Positions 16,347-24,113 of a DNA stretch of 39,754 nt are shown in pieces. Numbering within the stretch: position 1 is the first letter of the stretch; every line of letters begins with the position of its first letter. The position numbers were made by a program, and so were the translations under genes. Origin of the DNA: an uncultured Pirellulales bacterium. Lineage in GTDB: Bacteria > Planctomycetota > Planctomycetia > Pirellulales > Lacipirellulaceae. Under the pieces are notes generated by a model. That model was not told the DNA's origin. It worked only from the letters and a program-made list of their open reading frames with translations, and did not search any database. Where the stretch lies: positions 1 through 39,754 of the forward strand of contig CAMYJY010000018.1 in assembly GCA_947258835.1 (NCBI GenBank), given 5' to 3'.

Positions 16347-16994
16347 ATGCCAAAACTCACAGTCCATGATGCCAAGGGTAAGAAGGTTGGCACCTATACC
16401 ATTGAGCCAACGGATCTTGCTCCGCGGATTAATAAGCAGCTCCTGCATGATGCGGTGGTGATGTACCAGGCCAATTTGCGGCAGGGTTCGCACCAGACCA
16501 AGACCCGCGCTCAGGTGTCGGGTACGACCAAGAAGATGTATCGTCAGAAGGGTACGGGGAATGCTCGGGCCGGTTCGAAGCGGAGTGGTATCCGCACGGG
16601 CGGCGGTCACATTCATGCGATTCGCAATCGGGACTACTCGTATTCGCTGCCTCGCAAGGCCCTGCAGTTGGCCGCTCGGATGGCGATTGCCTCCAAGATT
16701 CGCGACGATGAAATTACCTTGATTGACAAGCTGGATTTTGATCAGCCCAAGACCAAAGAGATGGCTGGCGTTTTGCGGCATTTGGGTTGCGATGGTGAGT
16801 CGCTGCTGATTGCCACCGCGGGCCATGCAGTCAATGTCTACAAGAGTGCCCGTAATATCCGTCAGGTTTCCATATCACCGGCAGCCGAGTTGAACGCCTT
16901 GAGTGTGTTGTCTTCGCGGCGGTTGTTGATCACTCCCGAGGCCCTCGATCAAATCAAAGAGCGGGCCGCAGCCTCCAGTGGAGCGGGCAAATAA
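16347..16994 (+). CDS. rplD: 50S ribosomal protein L4
   Basis: From ATG 16347 the protein has 215 residues, close to the family length. It contains the extended loop KMYRQKGTGNARAGSKRSGI, which lines the exit tunnel, and the closing helix-rich part (LSSRRLLITPEALDQIKERA). Besides its structural role in the 50S subunit, L4 is the S10 operon repressor in enterobacteria; no such role is shown here. The longer frame from 16323 adds only non-conserved residues. Confidence 0.96.
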   Translation: MPKLTVHDAKGKKVGTYTIEPTDLAPRINKQLLHDAVVMYQANLRQGSHQTKTRAQVSGTTKKMYRQKGTGNARAGSKRSGIRTGGGHIHAIRNRDYSYSLPRKALQLAARMAIASKIRDDEITLIDKLDFDQPKTKEMAGVLRHLGCDGESLLIATAGHAVNVYKSARNIRQVSISPAAELNALSVLSSRRLLITPEALDQIKERAAASSGAGK

Positions 16995-17007
16995 GGCCTG
17001 AATCGCG

Positions 17008-17322
17008 ATGCCAAAGCATATTCCCAGTACCACAAGCATTGCCCTGCAGCCGCACCAGGTAATTATTAAGCCGCTGCTCACGGAAAAGGGTATTCATCGC
17101 TCCACGCGGTGCAATGCCTATGCCTTTCAGGTCAATCCCTTGGCGACCAAGGGGGATGTCCGCAGCGCCGTGGAAGAGTTGTTTGAAGTCAAAGTTGAAA
17201 AAGTTCGTACCCAGCATCGGAAGGGCAAGCCACGTCGCACCAAGATGCGGTTTGGCTACACCCAAGACTGGAAAAAAGCCATCGTGACACTCGACCCCGA
17301 GCATCACATCGAATTGTTTTAG
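17008..17322 (+). CDS. rplW: 50S ribosomal protein L23
   Basis: This 104-residue protein shows the L23 pattern: IIKPLLTEKG near the start, YAFQVNPLATKGDVRSAVEELFEVKVEKVRTQ, then RTKMRFGYTQDWKKAIVTL. L23 sits at the tunnel exit and is the docking site for trigger factor and SRP. ATG 17008 follows rplD by 13 bases. A pair of inverted-repeat units separates it from rplB. Confidence 0.95.
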   Translation: MPKHIPSTTSIALQPHQVIIKPLLTEKGIHRSTRCNAYAFQVNPLATKGDVRSAVEELFEVKVEKVRTQHRKGKPRRTKMRFGYTQDWKKAIVTLDPEHHIELF

Positions 17323-17479
17323 CGAGTTACGAGTTACGGGTTACGGGTTGTGAGTTCAGGTGCTCGCGCCTCGAAACTCGTAACTCGCAACTCATTAGTT
17401 TTAGAAAGGCGCGAGTTACCAGTTATGAGTTGCGAGTTCATGTGCTCGCGCCTCGAAACTCCCCGCTCGCTACTCACTC
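17322..17479 (+). repeat. Two adjacent inverted-repeat units between rplW and rplB
   Basis: Unit 1 (17322-17393) and unit 2 (17410-17479) each have arms of the GAGTTACGAGTT / AACTCGTAACTC kind around a shared centre TGCTCGCGCCTCGAAACT. Each can fold into a long imperfect hairpin. The first unit begins at the last base of the rplW stop codon and the second ends at the rplB start codon, so the entire spacer is made of the repeat. Confidence 0.8.
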
Positions 17480-18343
17480 ATGGGTATTCGTAAATACAAG
17501 CCGGTTACTCCGGGCAGGCGTGACGCGACGGTCAGTGATTTTGCTGAGCTGACTCCGGGTGCGAAGCCGGAAAAATCCTTGTTGCGCCCGCTGGTGAAAA
17601 CTGGGGGGCGGAATAATCAGGGGAAGATTACCGTTCGTCACCGTGGCGGTGGTCACAAGCGGCGTTTTCGGTTGATTGATTTTCGGCGGAATAAGGATGG
17701 TGTTCCGGCCACGGTCGATTCCATTCAGTACGATCCCAATCGCTCAGCGCGGATTGCGCTGCTGCATTACGCGGATGGCGAGAAGCGGTATATTGTGGCC
17801 CCGGATGGCTTGCAGAAGGGGGATGTGGTGCAGAGCGGGAGTGATATTCCCGCCCAGGTGGGCAATTGCCTGCCGCTGTCCAAAATGCCTTTGGGAACGA
17901 CAATTTTTAATATTGAGATGCGTGCCGGGCGGGGCGGTGTGTTGTGCCGCAGCGCGGGCACGAGTGCTACGTTGATGGCCCGCGAGGCCGAGTGGGCCCA
18001 GATTTCGCTGCCCAGCGGTGAGATTCGGCGGATTCCCTCGGCGTGCCGTGCCACGGTGGGCCGGGCGAGCAACATCGACCACAGTGCGGTCGTGTTGGGG
18101 AAGGCCGGTCGCAAGCGGTGGTTGGGCCGACGGCCTCATGTTCGTGGTACCGCGATGAATCCCATCGACCATCCGCATGGTGGTGGCGAAGGGCGGACCA
18201 AGGGCGGGCGTCACCCGGTGAGCCCGGAGGGCAAGAGCGCCAAGGGCGGGGCGACCCGTCAGCGCCGCAAGGCTTCCAATAAAGCCATTGTGCGTCGTCG
18301 TCGGAGCAAGCGGTATGGACAACTGAAGTTAATTAAGAAGTAG
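17480..18343 (+). CDS. rplB: 50S ribosomal protein L2
   Basis: This 287-residue protein is close to the usual 275. Diagnostic segments: GIRKYKPVTPGRRDATVSDF at the N-terminus, RGGGHKRRFRLIDFRR, and the C-terminal GRRPHVRGTAMNPIDHPHGGGEGRTKGG, including the histidine region implicated in peptidyl transfer and subunit joining. ATG 17480 directly follows the repeat spacer, so there is no normal Shine-Dalgarno site; the start fits the family. Confidence 0.97.
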   Translation: MGIRKYKPVTPGRRDATVSDFAELTPGAKPEKSLLRPLVKTGGRNNQGKITVRHRGGGHKRRFRLIDFRRNKDGVPATVDSIQYDPNRSARIALLHYADGEKRYIVAPDGLQKGDVVQSGSDIPAQVGNCLPLSKMPLGTTIFNIEMRAGRGGVLCRSAGTSATLMAREAEWAQISLPSGEIRRIPSACRATVGRASNIDHSAVVLGKAGRKRWLGRRPHVRGTAMNPIDHPHGGGEGRTKGGRHPVSPEGKSAKGGATRQRRKASNKAIVRRRRSKRYGQLKLIKK

Positions 18344-18475
18344 CTCGTTAGAAACAGCCATTAAGAAATAATTGGCAAAGCCCTCAGCATAATATTTTGA
18401 TCGCTTGACAACAGGCTGGCTGCTCATCAGGCCGCTGCCTGCTGGGGAGCGAAAAGCCGAAAGCCGAAAGTCATC

Positions 18476-18742
18476 ATGGGACGTTCACTCAAAAAAGGAC
18501 CTTACGTCGACCCCAAGTTGTATTTGAAGGTCGAGAAGCTGAATGATGCTGGCCAGAAGTCGCCGATTACTACCTGGGCTCGTGCTTGCACGATCGTGCC
18601 GGAGTTTGTCGGGCATACGTTTATGGTGCACAACGGCAAGGCCCATTTGAAGGTGTTTGTGACGGAGGACATGGTGGGGCACAAGTTGGGTGAGTTTTCG
18701 CCCACAAGAAATTTCCGTGGCCACAGTGGTAAAGGTAAGTAG
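18476..18742 (+). CDS. rpsS: 30S ribosomal protein S19
   Basis: The 88-residue protein has the S19 features: GRSLKKGPYVDPKL at the start, TTWARACTIVPEFVGHTFMVHNGKAH in the middle and VGHKLGEFSPTRNFRGHSGK at the end. It sits in the 30S head with S13 and touches the A-site finger. ATG 18476 is the family start. It follows rplB after 132 bases. Confidence 0.96.
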   Translation: MGRSLKKGPYVDPKLYLKVEKLNDAGQKSPITTWARACTIVPEFVGHTFMVHNGKAHLKVFVTEDMVGHKLGEFSPTRNFRGHSGKGK

Positions 18743-18818
18743 TTTCTGGATGAGTAACCAGAGGGGTGTGTTGGCGGGTTTGCTTGCCACACATTGCTCG
18801 CAGATGGCAGCTTAAGAC

Positions 18819-19145
18819 ATGGCATATACAGCAACCCATCGGCATGCACGCATCAGCGCGACCAAGGTGCGGCCCATTGCCGACTTGATTCGTGGCCAGA
18901 AGGTGGATGATGCCTTGGCGATTTTGCGTTTCCAGCCCCAGCGTGGTGCACGCATGCTGGAGAAGGTGCTGAAGAGCGCTATGGGAAACGCGGAGGACCA
19001 GCGGGCGCCCAACTTGGCCGGTTTGCGGGTGGTGGATGCGCGCGTGGATGGCGGTCCGATGTTTAAGCGGGTTCGTCCGCGGGCGCGTGGCATGGCGCAC
19101 ATTATTAAGAAACGTTTTTCACACATCAAGATTTCGATCGAATAG
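18819..19145 (+). CDS. rplV: 50S ribosomal protein L22
   Basis: This 108-residue protein contains the L22 signature: HRHARISATKVRPIADLIRGQKVDDALAIL, then the beta-hairpin GPMFKRVRPRARGMAHIIKKRFSHI, whose loop lines the exit tunnel and is the erythromycin-resistance site in other bacteria. ATG 18819 is the family start. rpsC follows after 76 bases. Confidence 0.95.
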   Translation: MAYTATHRHARISATKVRPIADLIRGQKVDDALAILRFQPQRGARMLEKVLKSAMGNAEDQRAPNLAGLRVVDARVDGGPMFKRVRPRARGMAHIIKKRFSHIKISIE

Positions 19146-19221
19146 GGAGTCGGCTCTCGGTGCACGGTGGTCTGCCGGATTTCGTTCTGGCGGGGCACCA
19201 ACTGCCGTCAGCTCCAATACT

Positions 19222-19917
19222 ATGGGTCAAAAAGTCAATCCCGTTGGTTTTCGTACAGGCATCATGCTGGGCTGGAAAAGCCGTTGGTATGCTTCCAAGA
19301 AAGAGTTCGCGGAGCTCCTGATTGAAGACCAAAAGATTCGCAAGTACGTCCACAAGAAGTACAAGTTTGCCGGTATTGCGAAGGTTGAAATTGAGCGGAC
19401 GCGCGACGAAGTGAAGGTCATTCTCTTTGCCGCCCGGCCGGGTGTGATTATTGGGCGGAAAGGGCAGGAGGTTGAGCAGCTGCAGGATGACTTGCAGGCC
19501 TTGGTGGGACGTCGAATCAATATCAAGATTGAAGAGATTTCCAATCCCAACCTGCAGGCCCAATTGGTGGCTGAGGATATCGCAGAGCAGTTGTCCAAGC
19601 GATCCAGTTTCCGCCGGACGATGAAGCGATCGATGGAACAAACGATGGAAGCCGGTGCCAAAGGCATCAAGATTCAATTGGCAGGCCGGTTGGGCGGGGC
19701 CGAGATGGCCCGTCGCGAGAAGCAGATCTCCGGATCGATTCCGCTGAGCACATTGCGGGCGAAGATCGACTACGGAATGGTGGAGGCCAAGACTGCCCAA
19801 GGGCATATTGGTGTCCAGGTATGGATCAATCAAGGTATGTACGAGGACGAGATCGATGGCGCTGATGCCCAAGAGGGTCAAGCACAGAAAAAGCCAAAGA
19901 GGTCGTATAAGAGGTAA
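19222..19917 (+). CDS. rpsC: 30S ribosomal protein S3
   Basis: From ATG 19222 the product has 231 residues, as usual for S3. It starts with MGQKVNPVGFRTGIMLGWKS. The KH domain shows GVIIGRKGQEVEQLQDDL, and the C-terminal domain has IKIQLAGRLGGAEMARREK and STLRAKIDYGMVEA. S3 forms the mRNA entry tunnel and has helicase activity. Its Lys/Arg-rich tail (GQAQKKPKRSYKR) is encoded by the same bases as the conserved N-terminus of L16 in another frame, a 62-base overlap. Confidence 0.97.
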   Translation: MGQKVNPVGFRTGIMLGWKSRWYASKKEFAELLIEDQKIRKYVHKKYKFAGIAKVEIERTRDEVKVILFAARPGVIIGRKGQEVEQLQDDLQALVGRRINIKIEEISNPNLQAQLVAEDIAEQLSKRSSFRRTMKRSMEQTMEAGAKGIKIQLAGRLGGAEMARREKQISGSIPLSTLRAKIDYGMVEAKTAQGHIGVQVWINQGMYEDEIDGADAQEGQAQKKPKRSYKR

Positions 19918-20266
19918 CGCGACCCGTGGCAACCGAGTGGTCTTTGGTGACTTCGGATTGCAGTCCTACGAGGGCGGGTGGATCAGTGCCGCGACGATCG
20001 AGGCTGGACGTATAGCCGCGCAGCAATACATTCGCGGCGAAGGGAAGCTCTACATCCGTATCTTTCCGCACAAGTCCATTACCTCCATCCCTTTGGAAAC
20101 ACGTATGGGCAAAGGCAAGGGGGAGCCCGATTATTGGGCTGCCACGGTGCGGCCCGGCACGATCCTTTACGAATTAGCTGGCGTGACGGAAGAGCAGGCC
20201 AAGATTTGTTTTGCCCGCTTGGCCCATAAGATGCCCGTAGCAGTCAGAATGGTCAAACGTAAATAG
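19856..20266 (+). CDS. rplP: 50S ribosomal protein L16
   Basis: From ATG 19856 the protein has 136 residues, the normal length. It begins MALMPKRVKHRKSQRGRIRG, the standard L16 opening, and contains FGDFGLQSYEGGWISAATIEA and VRPGTILYELAGVTEEQA. L16 organises the A-site side of the 50S subunit. ATG 19865 (MPKR) is an alternative. The start lies inside the end of rpsC, giving a 62-base overlap. Confidence 0.95.
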   Translation: MALMPKRVKHRKSQRGRIRGNATRGNRVVFGDFGLQSYEGGWISAATIEAGRIAAQQYIRGEGKLYIRIFPHKSITSIPLETRMGKGKGEPDYWAATVRPGTILYELAGVTEEQAKICFARLAHKMPVAVRMVKRK

Positions 20267-20273
20267 GCGCCAG

Positions 20274-20507
20274 ATGAACAAAGCCAGTGAACTTCGCGAA
20301 ATGAGTGATGAGCAGCTCGCGCTCACGTTGAAAGAAGCAACCGACAATTTGTTTCGCTTTCACATCCAAGCACAAACGGACCGACTCGACGCACCGAGTG
20401 AGTTGCGTCGGGCACGAAGGTTGGTGGCTCGGGTGAAGACGATCCAGACCCAGAGGGCCAGCAAGTCGGAGAAAACAACCGCTGCGACCGCTGAAGACTC
20501 AAACTGA
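20274..20507 (+). CDS. rpmC: 50S ribosomal protein L29
   Basis: The 77-residue protein shows the helical-hairpin L29 pattern: ELREMSDEQLALTLKEATDNLFRFHIQAQTD and PSELRRARRLVARVKTI. L29 sits next to L23 at the tunnel exit. The last codons and TGA stop (20497-20507, product end DSN) come from the conserved ACTCAAACTGA element found also at the end of map, so the C-terminus seems to have been rewritten by the element. Confidence 0.92.
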   Translation: MNKASELREMSDEQLALTLKEATDNLFRFHIQAQTDRLDAPSELRRARRLVARVKTIQTQRASKSEKTTAATAEDSN

Positions 20508-20550
20508 AAACAAGGCCTCCCTGCAACCGGTGCCATCCGGAAAATAAAAC
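20497..20550 (+). repeat. ACTCAAACTGAAAA intergenic element, copy A
   Basis: It begins ACTCAAACTGAAAACAAGG and continues CCTCCCTGCAACCGG. Compared with copies B (24505) and C (28531) it is truncated after about 35 bases and runs into the rpsQ start. It supplies the final codons and stop of rpmC. Confidence 0.7.
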
Positions 20551-20862
20551 ATGCCCAAAAAACAACTCATTGGTGTCGTGGCCAGCGACAAGATGGACAA
20601 ATGCCGCCGTGTGGAAATTGACCGCTTGGTCAGGCATCCCAAGTACGGAAAGTTTATTAAACGCCGGACCGTCTGCCATGTTCATGATGAGCACAACGAG
20701 TCGCACACAGGCGATACGGTGGAAATTGTCGAATGTCCGCCCAAGTCGAAGACCAAGCGTTGGGATTTGGTGCGGGTGGTTGCCAAAAGCCGCTTGGTGG
20801 ATATTGCGGCCATGCGTGCCGCGGCCAAAGAGCAGGCAGGTGGTGAGAAGGTCGAGTCGTAG
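20551..20862 (+). CDS. rpsQ: 30S ribosomal protein S17
   Basis: This 103-residue protein starts MPKKQLIGVVASDKMDKCRRV and has the S17 core with HPKYGKFIKRRTVCHVHDEHN and GDTVEIVECPPKSKTKRWDLVRVV. It is an OB-fold primary 16S rRNA binder. It has a C-terminal extension of about 20 residues (VDIAAMRAAAKEQAGGEKVES) beyond the usual 84-89. ATG 20551 directly follows repeat copy A. Confidence 0.94.
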   Translation: MPKKQLIGVVASDKMDKCRRVEIDRLVRHPKYGKFIKRRTVCHVHDEHNESHTGDTVEIVECPPKSKTKRWDLVRVVAKSRLVDIAAMRAAAKEQAGGEKVES

Positions 20863-20951
20863 ATGCCAGAGGGCTTGGCGTTGGCCAGTCGCGGGAGCCA
20901 CGAGGCTGCGGGCAGCAAAAATGAGCACACTTAGGTTTTGAGAGTAGTACG

Positions 20952-21320
20952 ATGATTCAAATGCAAAGTCGCTTGGCGGTGGCTGACAACACGGGTGCCA
21001 AAGAGGTGATGTGCATCAAGGTGTTGGGGGGAAGCCGTCGTCGCTTCGCGCGGATTGGCGACGTGATTGTCTGCAGCGTTAAGAGTGTGATTCCTGGCAG
21101 TGAAGTCAAGAGAAAGACGGTGGTCCGTGGCGTGATCGTCCGGCTCAGAGCCCCCACGCGGCGGGCCGATGGGAGCTACGTACGCTTCGACACCAATGCC
21201 GTCGTGCTGATCGATAAAGACAACAACCCCCGCGGCACGCGTATTTTTGGGGCCGTAGCGCGGGAGCTGCGTGAGCGGAAGTTTATGAAAATTGTCAGCC
21301 TGGCCAACGAGGTGATCTAG
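20952..21320 (+). CDS. rplN: 50S ribosomal protein L14
   Basis: The 122-residue protein has the standard L14 sequence: MIQMQSRLAVADNTGAKEVM, GGSRRRFARIGDVIVCSVK, FDTNAVVLIDKDNNPRGTRIFG and ELRERKFMKIVSLANEV. It contacts 16S rRNA helix 14 and L19 and forms the docking site of the silencing factor RsfS. ATG 20952 is the family start. Confidence 0.97.
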   Translation: MIQMQSRLAVADNTGAKEVMCIKVLGGSRRRFARIGDVIVCSVKSVIPGSEVKRKTVVRGVIVRLRAPTRRADGSYVRFDTNAVVLIDKDNNPRGTRIFGAVARELRERKFMKIVSLANEVI

Positions 21321-21321
21321 C

Positions 21322-21669
21322 ATGCTGATTCGCACTGGAGATACGATCGAAGTGATTGCCGGAGCCGATCGCGGCACGACCAGCCGCGTGATTCAGGTTG
21401 ATCGGGAAAAGGGCAAGGCTTTGGTGGAAAACGTCAACCGTGTGTACAAGCACGTGCGGCGAAGTCAAAAACATCCCCAAGGGGGGCGTTTGAGCAAAGA
21501 GATGCCCATCCAGCTTTCCAATGTGATGTATGTCTGTCCGTCCTGCTCCAGTCCTTCGCGACTGGGCGCGCGGTTTTCCCCGGAGGGTGCCAAAGAACGT
21601 TTTTGTAAGAAATGCGGCGCGAGTGCTGGCGAAATCGCACCAGCCCATGCGTCCCACGCCCAGAAATAA
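21322..21669 (+). CDS. rplX: 50S ribosomal protein L24
   Basis: The N-terminal KOW motif (IRTGDTIEVIAGADRGTT, 3-20) and VDREKGKALVENVNRVYKHV identify L24, an early 23S rRNA assembly protein. The C-terminal part has a Cys4 pair: Cys72-x2-Cys75 and Cys95-x2-Cys98, a zinc-ribbon arrangement seen in some L24 variants, followed by a short Ala/His tail. ATG 21322 follows the rplN stop by one base. A repeat-filled spacer of 203 bases follows. Confidence 0.94.
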   Translation: MLIRTGDTIEVIAGADRGTTSRVIQVDREKGKALVENVNRVYKHVRRSQKHPQGGRLSKEMPIQLSNVMYVCPSCSSPSRLGARFSPEGAKERFCKKCGASAGEIAPAHASHAQK

Positions 21670-21818
21670 GGCGGCAGGTGCCTGCCCTCGGCTTGACCGG
21701 GGGCCGCCGGCCAATGCGAGGGCGGCAGTGCCGCCGGCCAATGCGAGGGCGGCAGTGCCGCCGGCCAATGCGAGCTACCGCTCGGAAGGTGTTTGCCCGC
21801 TTCCGTTGGGCGCTTGAA
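21670..21818 (-). repeat. GCGGTAGCTCGC-family element with internal 27-bp tandem expansion
   Basis: On the minus strand this is another copy of the dispersed element: GCCCAACGGAAGCGGGCAAA, CTTCCGAGCGGTAGCTCGCATTGG, then the GC-rich tail. The junction of core and tail has been amplified: a 27-base unit holding GCCGCCGGCCAATGCGAG and GGCGGCAGT occurs about 2.7 times in 21703-21774. It fills the rplX-rplE spacer. Confidence 0.8.
21703..21774 (+). repeat. 27-bp tandem repeat, about 2.7 units
   Basis: Units start at 21703, 21730 and 21757 and are identical where they overlap. Each unit carries complementary GCCGCC and GGCGGC blocks, so neighbouring units could pair. It lies inside the dispersed element between rplX and rplE. 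Confidence 0.85.
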
Positions 21819-21872
21819 TTGTTGTAAATATTAGAATTCCAATCGTTAGTAGCACAAAGTACGCGAACCACT

Positions 21873-22430
21873 ATGACTGCTCGACTGAAAGAACGCTACG
21901 AGAATGAGCTTCTCCCCCAGCTGGCGGAGAAGCTCGGACGCCAAAATCGTCTGTCGCTGCCCAAACTGGAAAAAATTGTGGTGAGCATGGGGGTGGGCAG
22001 TGCCATCGCGGACAAGAAGCATCTTGAGGAAGCCACTGCGGCCATGGCGGAAATCACGGGTCAAAAGCCCATGATCTGCCGGGCCCGCAAGTCCGTGGCC
22101 AACTTCAAGTTGCGGGCGGGCTACGCGATTGGTTGCAAGGTTACCTTGCGTGGTGTGCGGATGTATGAATTTTTGGATCGCTTGATTTCCTTGGCTTTAC
22201 CCCGTGTGCGTGACTTTCGGGGGCTGAACCCAAAAGCCTTTGACCGGCATGGCAACTACAGCCTGGGTTTGAATGAACAGCTGGTGTTTCCCGAGCTCAA
22301 TCCGGACAAATATCTTCGCCCCCAGGGGATGAATATTGCTTTTTGCTGTTCCACCGATTCGGACGATGAGTCACGCGAATTGCTGGCCGGTTTTGGCATG
22401 CCTTTCCAAACGGCCGAGAATAAGCAGTAG
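21873..22430 (+). CDS. rplE: 50S ribosomal protein L5
   Basis: This 185-residue protein is the expected length. It contains LKERYENELLPQLAEKL, LEKIVVSMGVG, GQKPMICRARKSVANFKLR, YEFLDRLISLALPRVRDFRGL and FGMPFQ near the end, all characteristic. L5 binds 5S rRNA in the central protuberance. ATG 21873 is the family start; the repeat element ends about 55 bases upstream. Confidence 0.96.
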   Translation: MTARLKERYENELLPQLAEKLGRQNRLSLPKLEKIVVSMGVGSAIADKKHLEEATAAMAEITGQKPMICRARKSVANFKLRAGYAIGCKVTLRGVRMYEFLDRLISLALPRVRDFRGLNPKAFDRHGNYSLGLNEQLVFPELNPDKYLRPQGMNIAFCCSTDSDDESRELLAGFGMPFQTAENKQ

Positions 22431-22580
22431 TCGATTTTTTCAACAGAGACATTTCCAATGAACGGGTACTCCAGAAAATCGTAGCGGACAGCACCGAGAT
22501 GGGTTGCCGCAAGTCGCGTTTGGGCCCCTGTGCGGGGCTTGGTCGCAGACGAAGTTTATCGAAAGGATAAGACAAGACAG

Positions 22581-22766
22581 GTGGCTAGCAAATCAAAAAT
22601 CGCCAAGGCGGAAAAGACCCCTAAATTTTCCACGCGCATTGAGTCACGGTGTCAGATTTGCGGTCGGCCGCGTGCTGTGTACCGCAAGTTTGGAATTTGC
22701 CGTATTTGTTTTCGCAACCTGGCCGACAAGGGATTGATACCGGGTGTGAAGAAGGCCAGCTGGTAG
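22581..22766 (+). CDS. rpsN: 30S ribosomal protein S14, zinc-binding type (type Z)
   Basis: From GTG 22581 the product is 61 residues, the length of the short zinc-containing S14. The zinc ligands Cys24, Cys27, Cys40 and Cys43 lie in RCQICGRPRAVYRKFGICRI, and the C-terminus is the typical GLIPGVKKASW. S14 binds the 3' major domain of 16S rRNA in the 30S head. The frame is open upstream to 22530, but those residues do not match the family. Confidence 0.94.
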   Translation: MASKSKIAKAEKTPKFSTRIESRCQICGRPRAVYRKFGICRICFRNLADKGLIPGVKKASW

Positions 22767-22909
22767 GCTTGTTGGCTGGGGCGCGGTGGAAGCCCCCAGC
22801 CTGACAAAAACAGCGGGTGGTGTGGGCTCCAGCAGCCTGGCACGATCCAGTGTGGTGAAAAACAACGTACTAACGAGACCCTTTTAGTAGTCACTGGGAC
22901 AATAACGAG

Positions 22910-23347
22910 ATGATGACCGACCCTATCGCCGATATGCTGACCCGCATTCGCAATGCGGTGAGCGTAGAACGGCCGATCGTCGAAATGCCGCACTCGAAAG
23001 TTAAACGAGGTGTTGCCGAAGTGCTCAAGCGCGAAGGTTACATCTGGGATTGGCGCGAGGAGGAACCACCGGCTCCAGGGAGTCAGGCGGACGCCGGTGC
23101 TAAAGTGCGTGGTCCGGGCAAGCGACTTTGTTTGGAGCTGAAATACGGCCCCAACGGCGAGCGGGTGATTCGGCATATCAAACGGGTGAGTCGACCTGGC
23201 TGCCGGGTCTACAGTCGTGCCAACGGTTTGCGGCCGATTCTCAATGGGTTGGGGATCTCGATCATCAGTACCAGTCGTGGTGTGATCAGTGATCGTGAAG
23301 CTCGGCAAAAGAAGCTGGGCGGCGAAGTTTTGTGTGAATTGTGGTAG
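22910..23347 (+). CDS. rpsH: 30S ribosomal protein S8
   Basis: S8 features: MTDPIADMLTRIRNAVSVER at the start, ILNGLGISIISTSRGVISDREAR and GGEVLCELW at the end. It binds the central domain of 16S rRNA and, in other bacteria, represses the spc operon. At 145 residues it is longer than the usual 130-133 because of an insertion at about 50-70 (PPAPGSQADAGAKVRGPG) between conserved strands. ATG 22910 and 22913 are adjacent possible starts. Confidence 0.95.
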   Translation: MMTDPIADMLTRIRNAVSVERPIVEMPHSKVKRGVAEVLKREGYIWDWREEEPPAPGSQADAGAKVRGPGKRLCLELKYGPNGERVIRHIKRVSRPGCRVYSRANGLRPILNGLGISIISTSRGVISDREARQKKLGGEVLCELW

Positions 23348-23416
23348 GAGAGGCAGTCACCGCTCGGCGAGGAGCCGTTCGGTCCCGACCGCCGATAGCT
23401 GAAGGCCAAATGAAAC

Positions 23417-23959
23417 ATGTCACGTATCGGTAAAAAGCCAGTCACGATTCCCGCGGGTGTTCAGGTCCGCGTTGCCAATCGGGAAATCTCGGTGGAGGGC
23501 AAGCTGGGTAAGCTTGTCTGGAGCCATCGACCAGAACTGACGGTGACGGTCGACGACCAAGCCGGGACGGTTGTCGTCCAACGCGCCAATGACCAGAGTC
23601 AAAGTCGCGCCTTGCACGGACTGACTCGGTCTTTGATTCAAAATATGGTGGTTGGTGTTTCAACCGGATACGAAAAGCGACTCGAGATTCATGGCGTGGG
23701 CTATTTGGCCGCCGTTCAGGGAAACGTGTTGCAGCTGCGTGTCGGTTTTGCCAACGAAATTCACAAAACAATTCCCGCGGGTGTGGAGGTGACTTGCCCG
23801 GATCAGACGCATGTGGTCATCAAGGGAATCGATAAGCAAAAAGTAGGTCAATTCGCGGCCGAGGTGCGGGCCGTCCGCAAACCGGAACCTTACAAAGGCA
23901 AGGGCATTCATTACGAAGGCGAACAAATTCGTCGCAAAGCAGGGAAGGCCGCGAAATAG
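23417..23959 (+). CDS. rplF: 50S ribosomal protein L6
   Basis: The 180-residue protein begins MSRIGKKPVTIPAGVQVRV, contains TRSLIQNMVVGVSTGYEKRLEI and DKQKVGQFAAEVRAVRKPEPYKGKGI, and ends with IRRKAGKAAK, all standard for L6. L6 stabilises the GTPase-associated region near the sarcin-ricin loop. ATG 23417 is the family start. A spacer with an 18-bp tandem repeat follows. Confidence 0.96.
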   Translation: MSRIGKKPVTIPAGVQVRVANREISVEGKLGKLVWSHRPELTVTVDDQAGTVVVQRANDQSQSRALHGLTRSLIQNMVVGVSTGYEKRLEIHGVGYLAAVQGNVLQLRVGFANEIHKTIPAGVEVTCPDQTHVVIKGIDKQKVGQFAAEVRAVRKPEPYKGKGIHYEGEQIRRKAGKAAK

Positions 23960-24007
23960 AGTGGTCCGCACGCGACGTTGTCGCGGGGCCCAGTCAGGGA
24001 GAGCTGA

Positions 24008-24061
24008 CGTACCATTCGACTTCGGCGTACCATTCAACTTCGGCGTACCATTCAACTTCGG
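24008..24061 (+). repeat. 18-bp tandem repeat, three units
   Basis: Three units of CGTACCATTCAACTTCGG (the first with one change, G for A) run in direct succession in the rplF-rplR spacer. The reverse reads CCGAAGTTGAATGGTACG. Any reading frame would be kept because the unit is a multiple of three, but no gene covers it. Confidence 0.9.
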
Positions 24062-24113
24062 CGGGCAGGCCTGGGCGACACACGCGTGGGATTGTTGAGA
24101 GAGAGAGTTTTTC

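Noticed and set aside
19126..19932. Antisense ORF of 268 codons over rpsC
   Set aside because: Shadow of the S3 gene without recognisable domains.
21530..21827. ORFs encoding PPANARAAV repeats downstream of rplX
   Set aside because: They are the translation of the 27-bp tandem repeat in the dispersed element.
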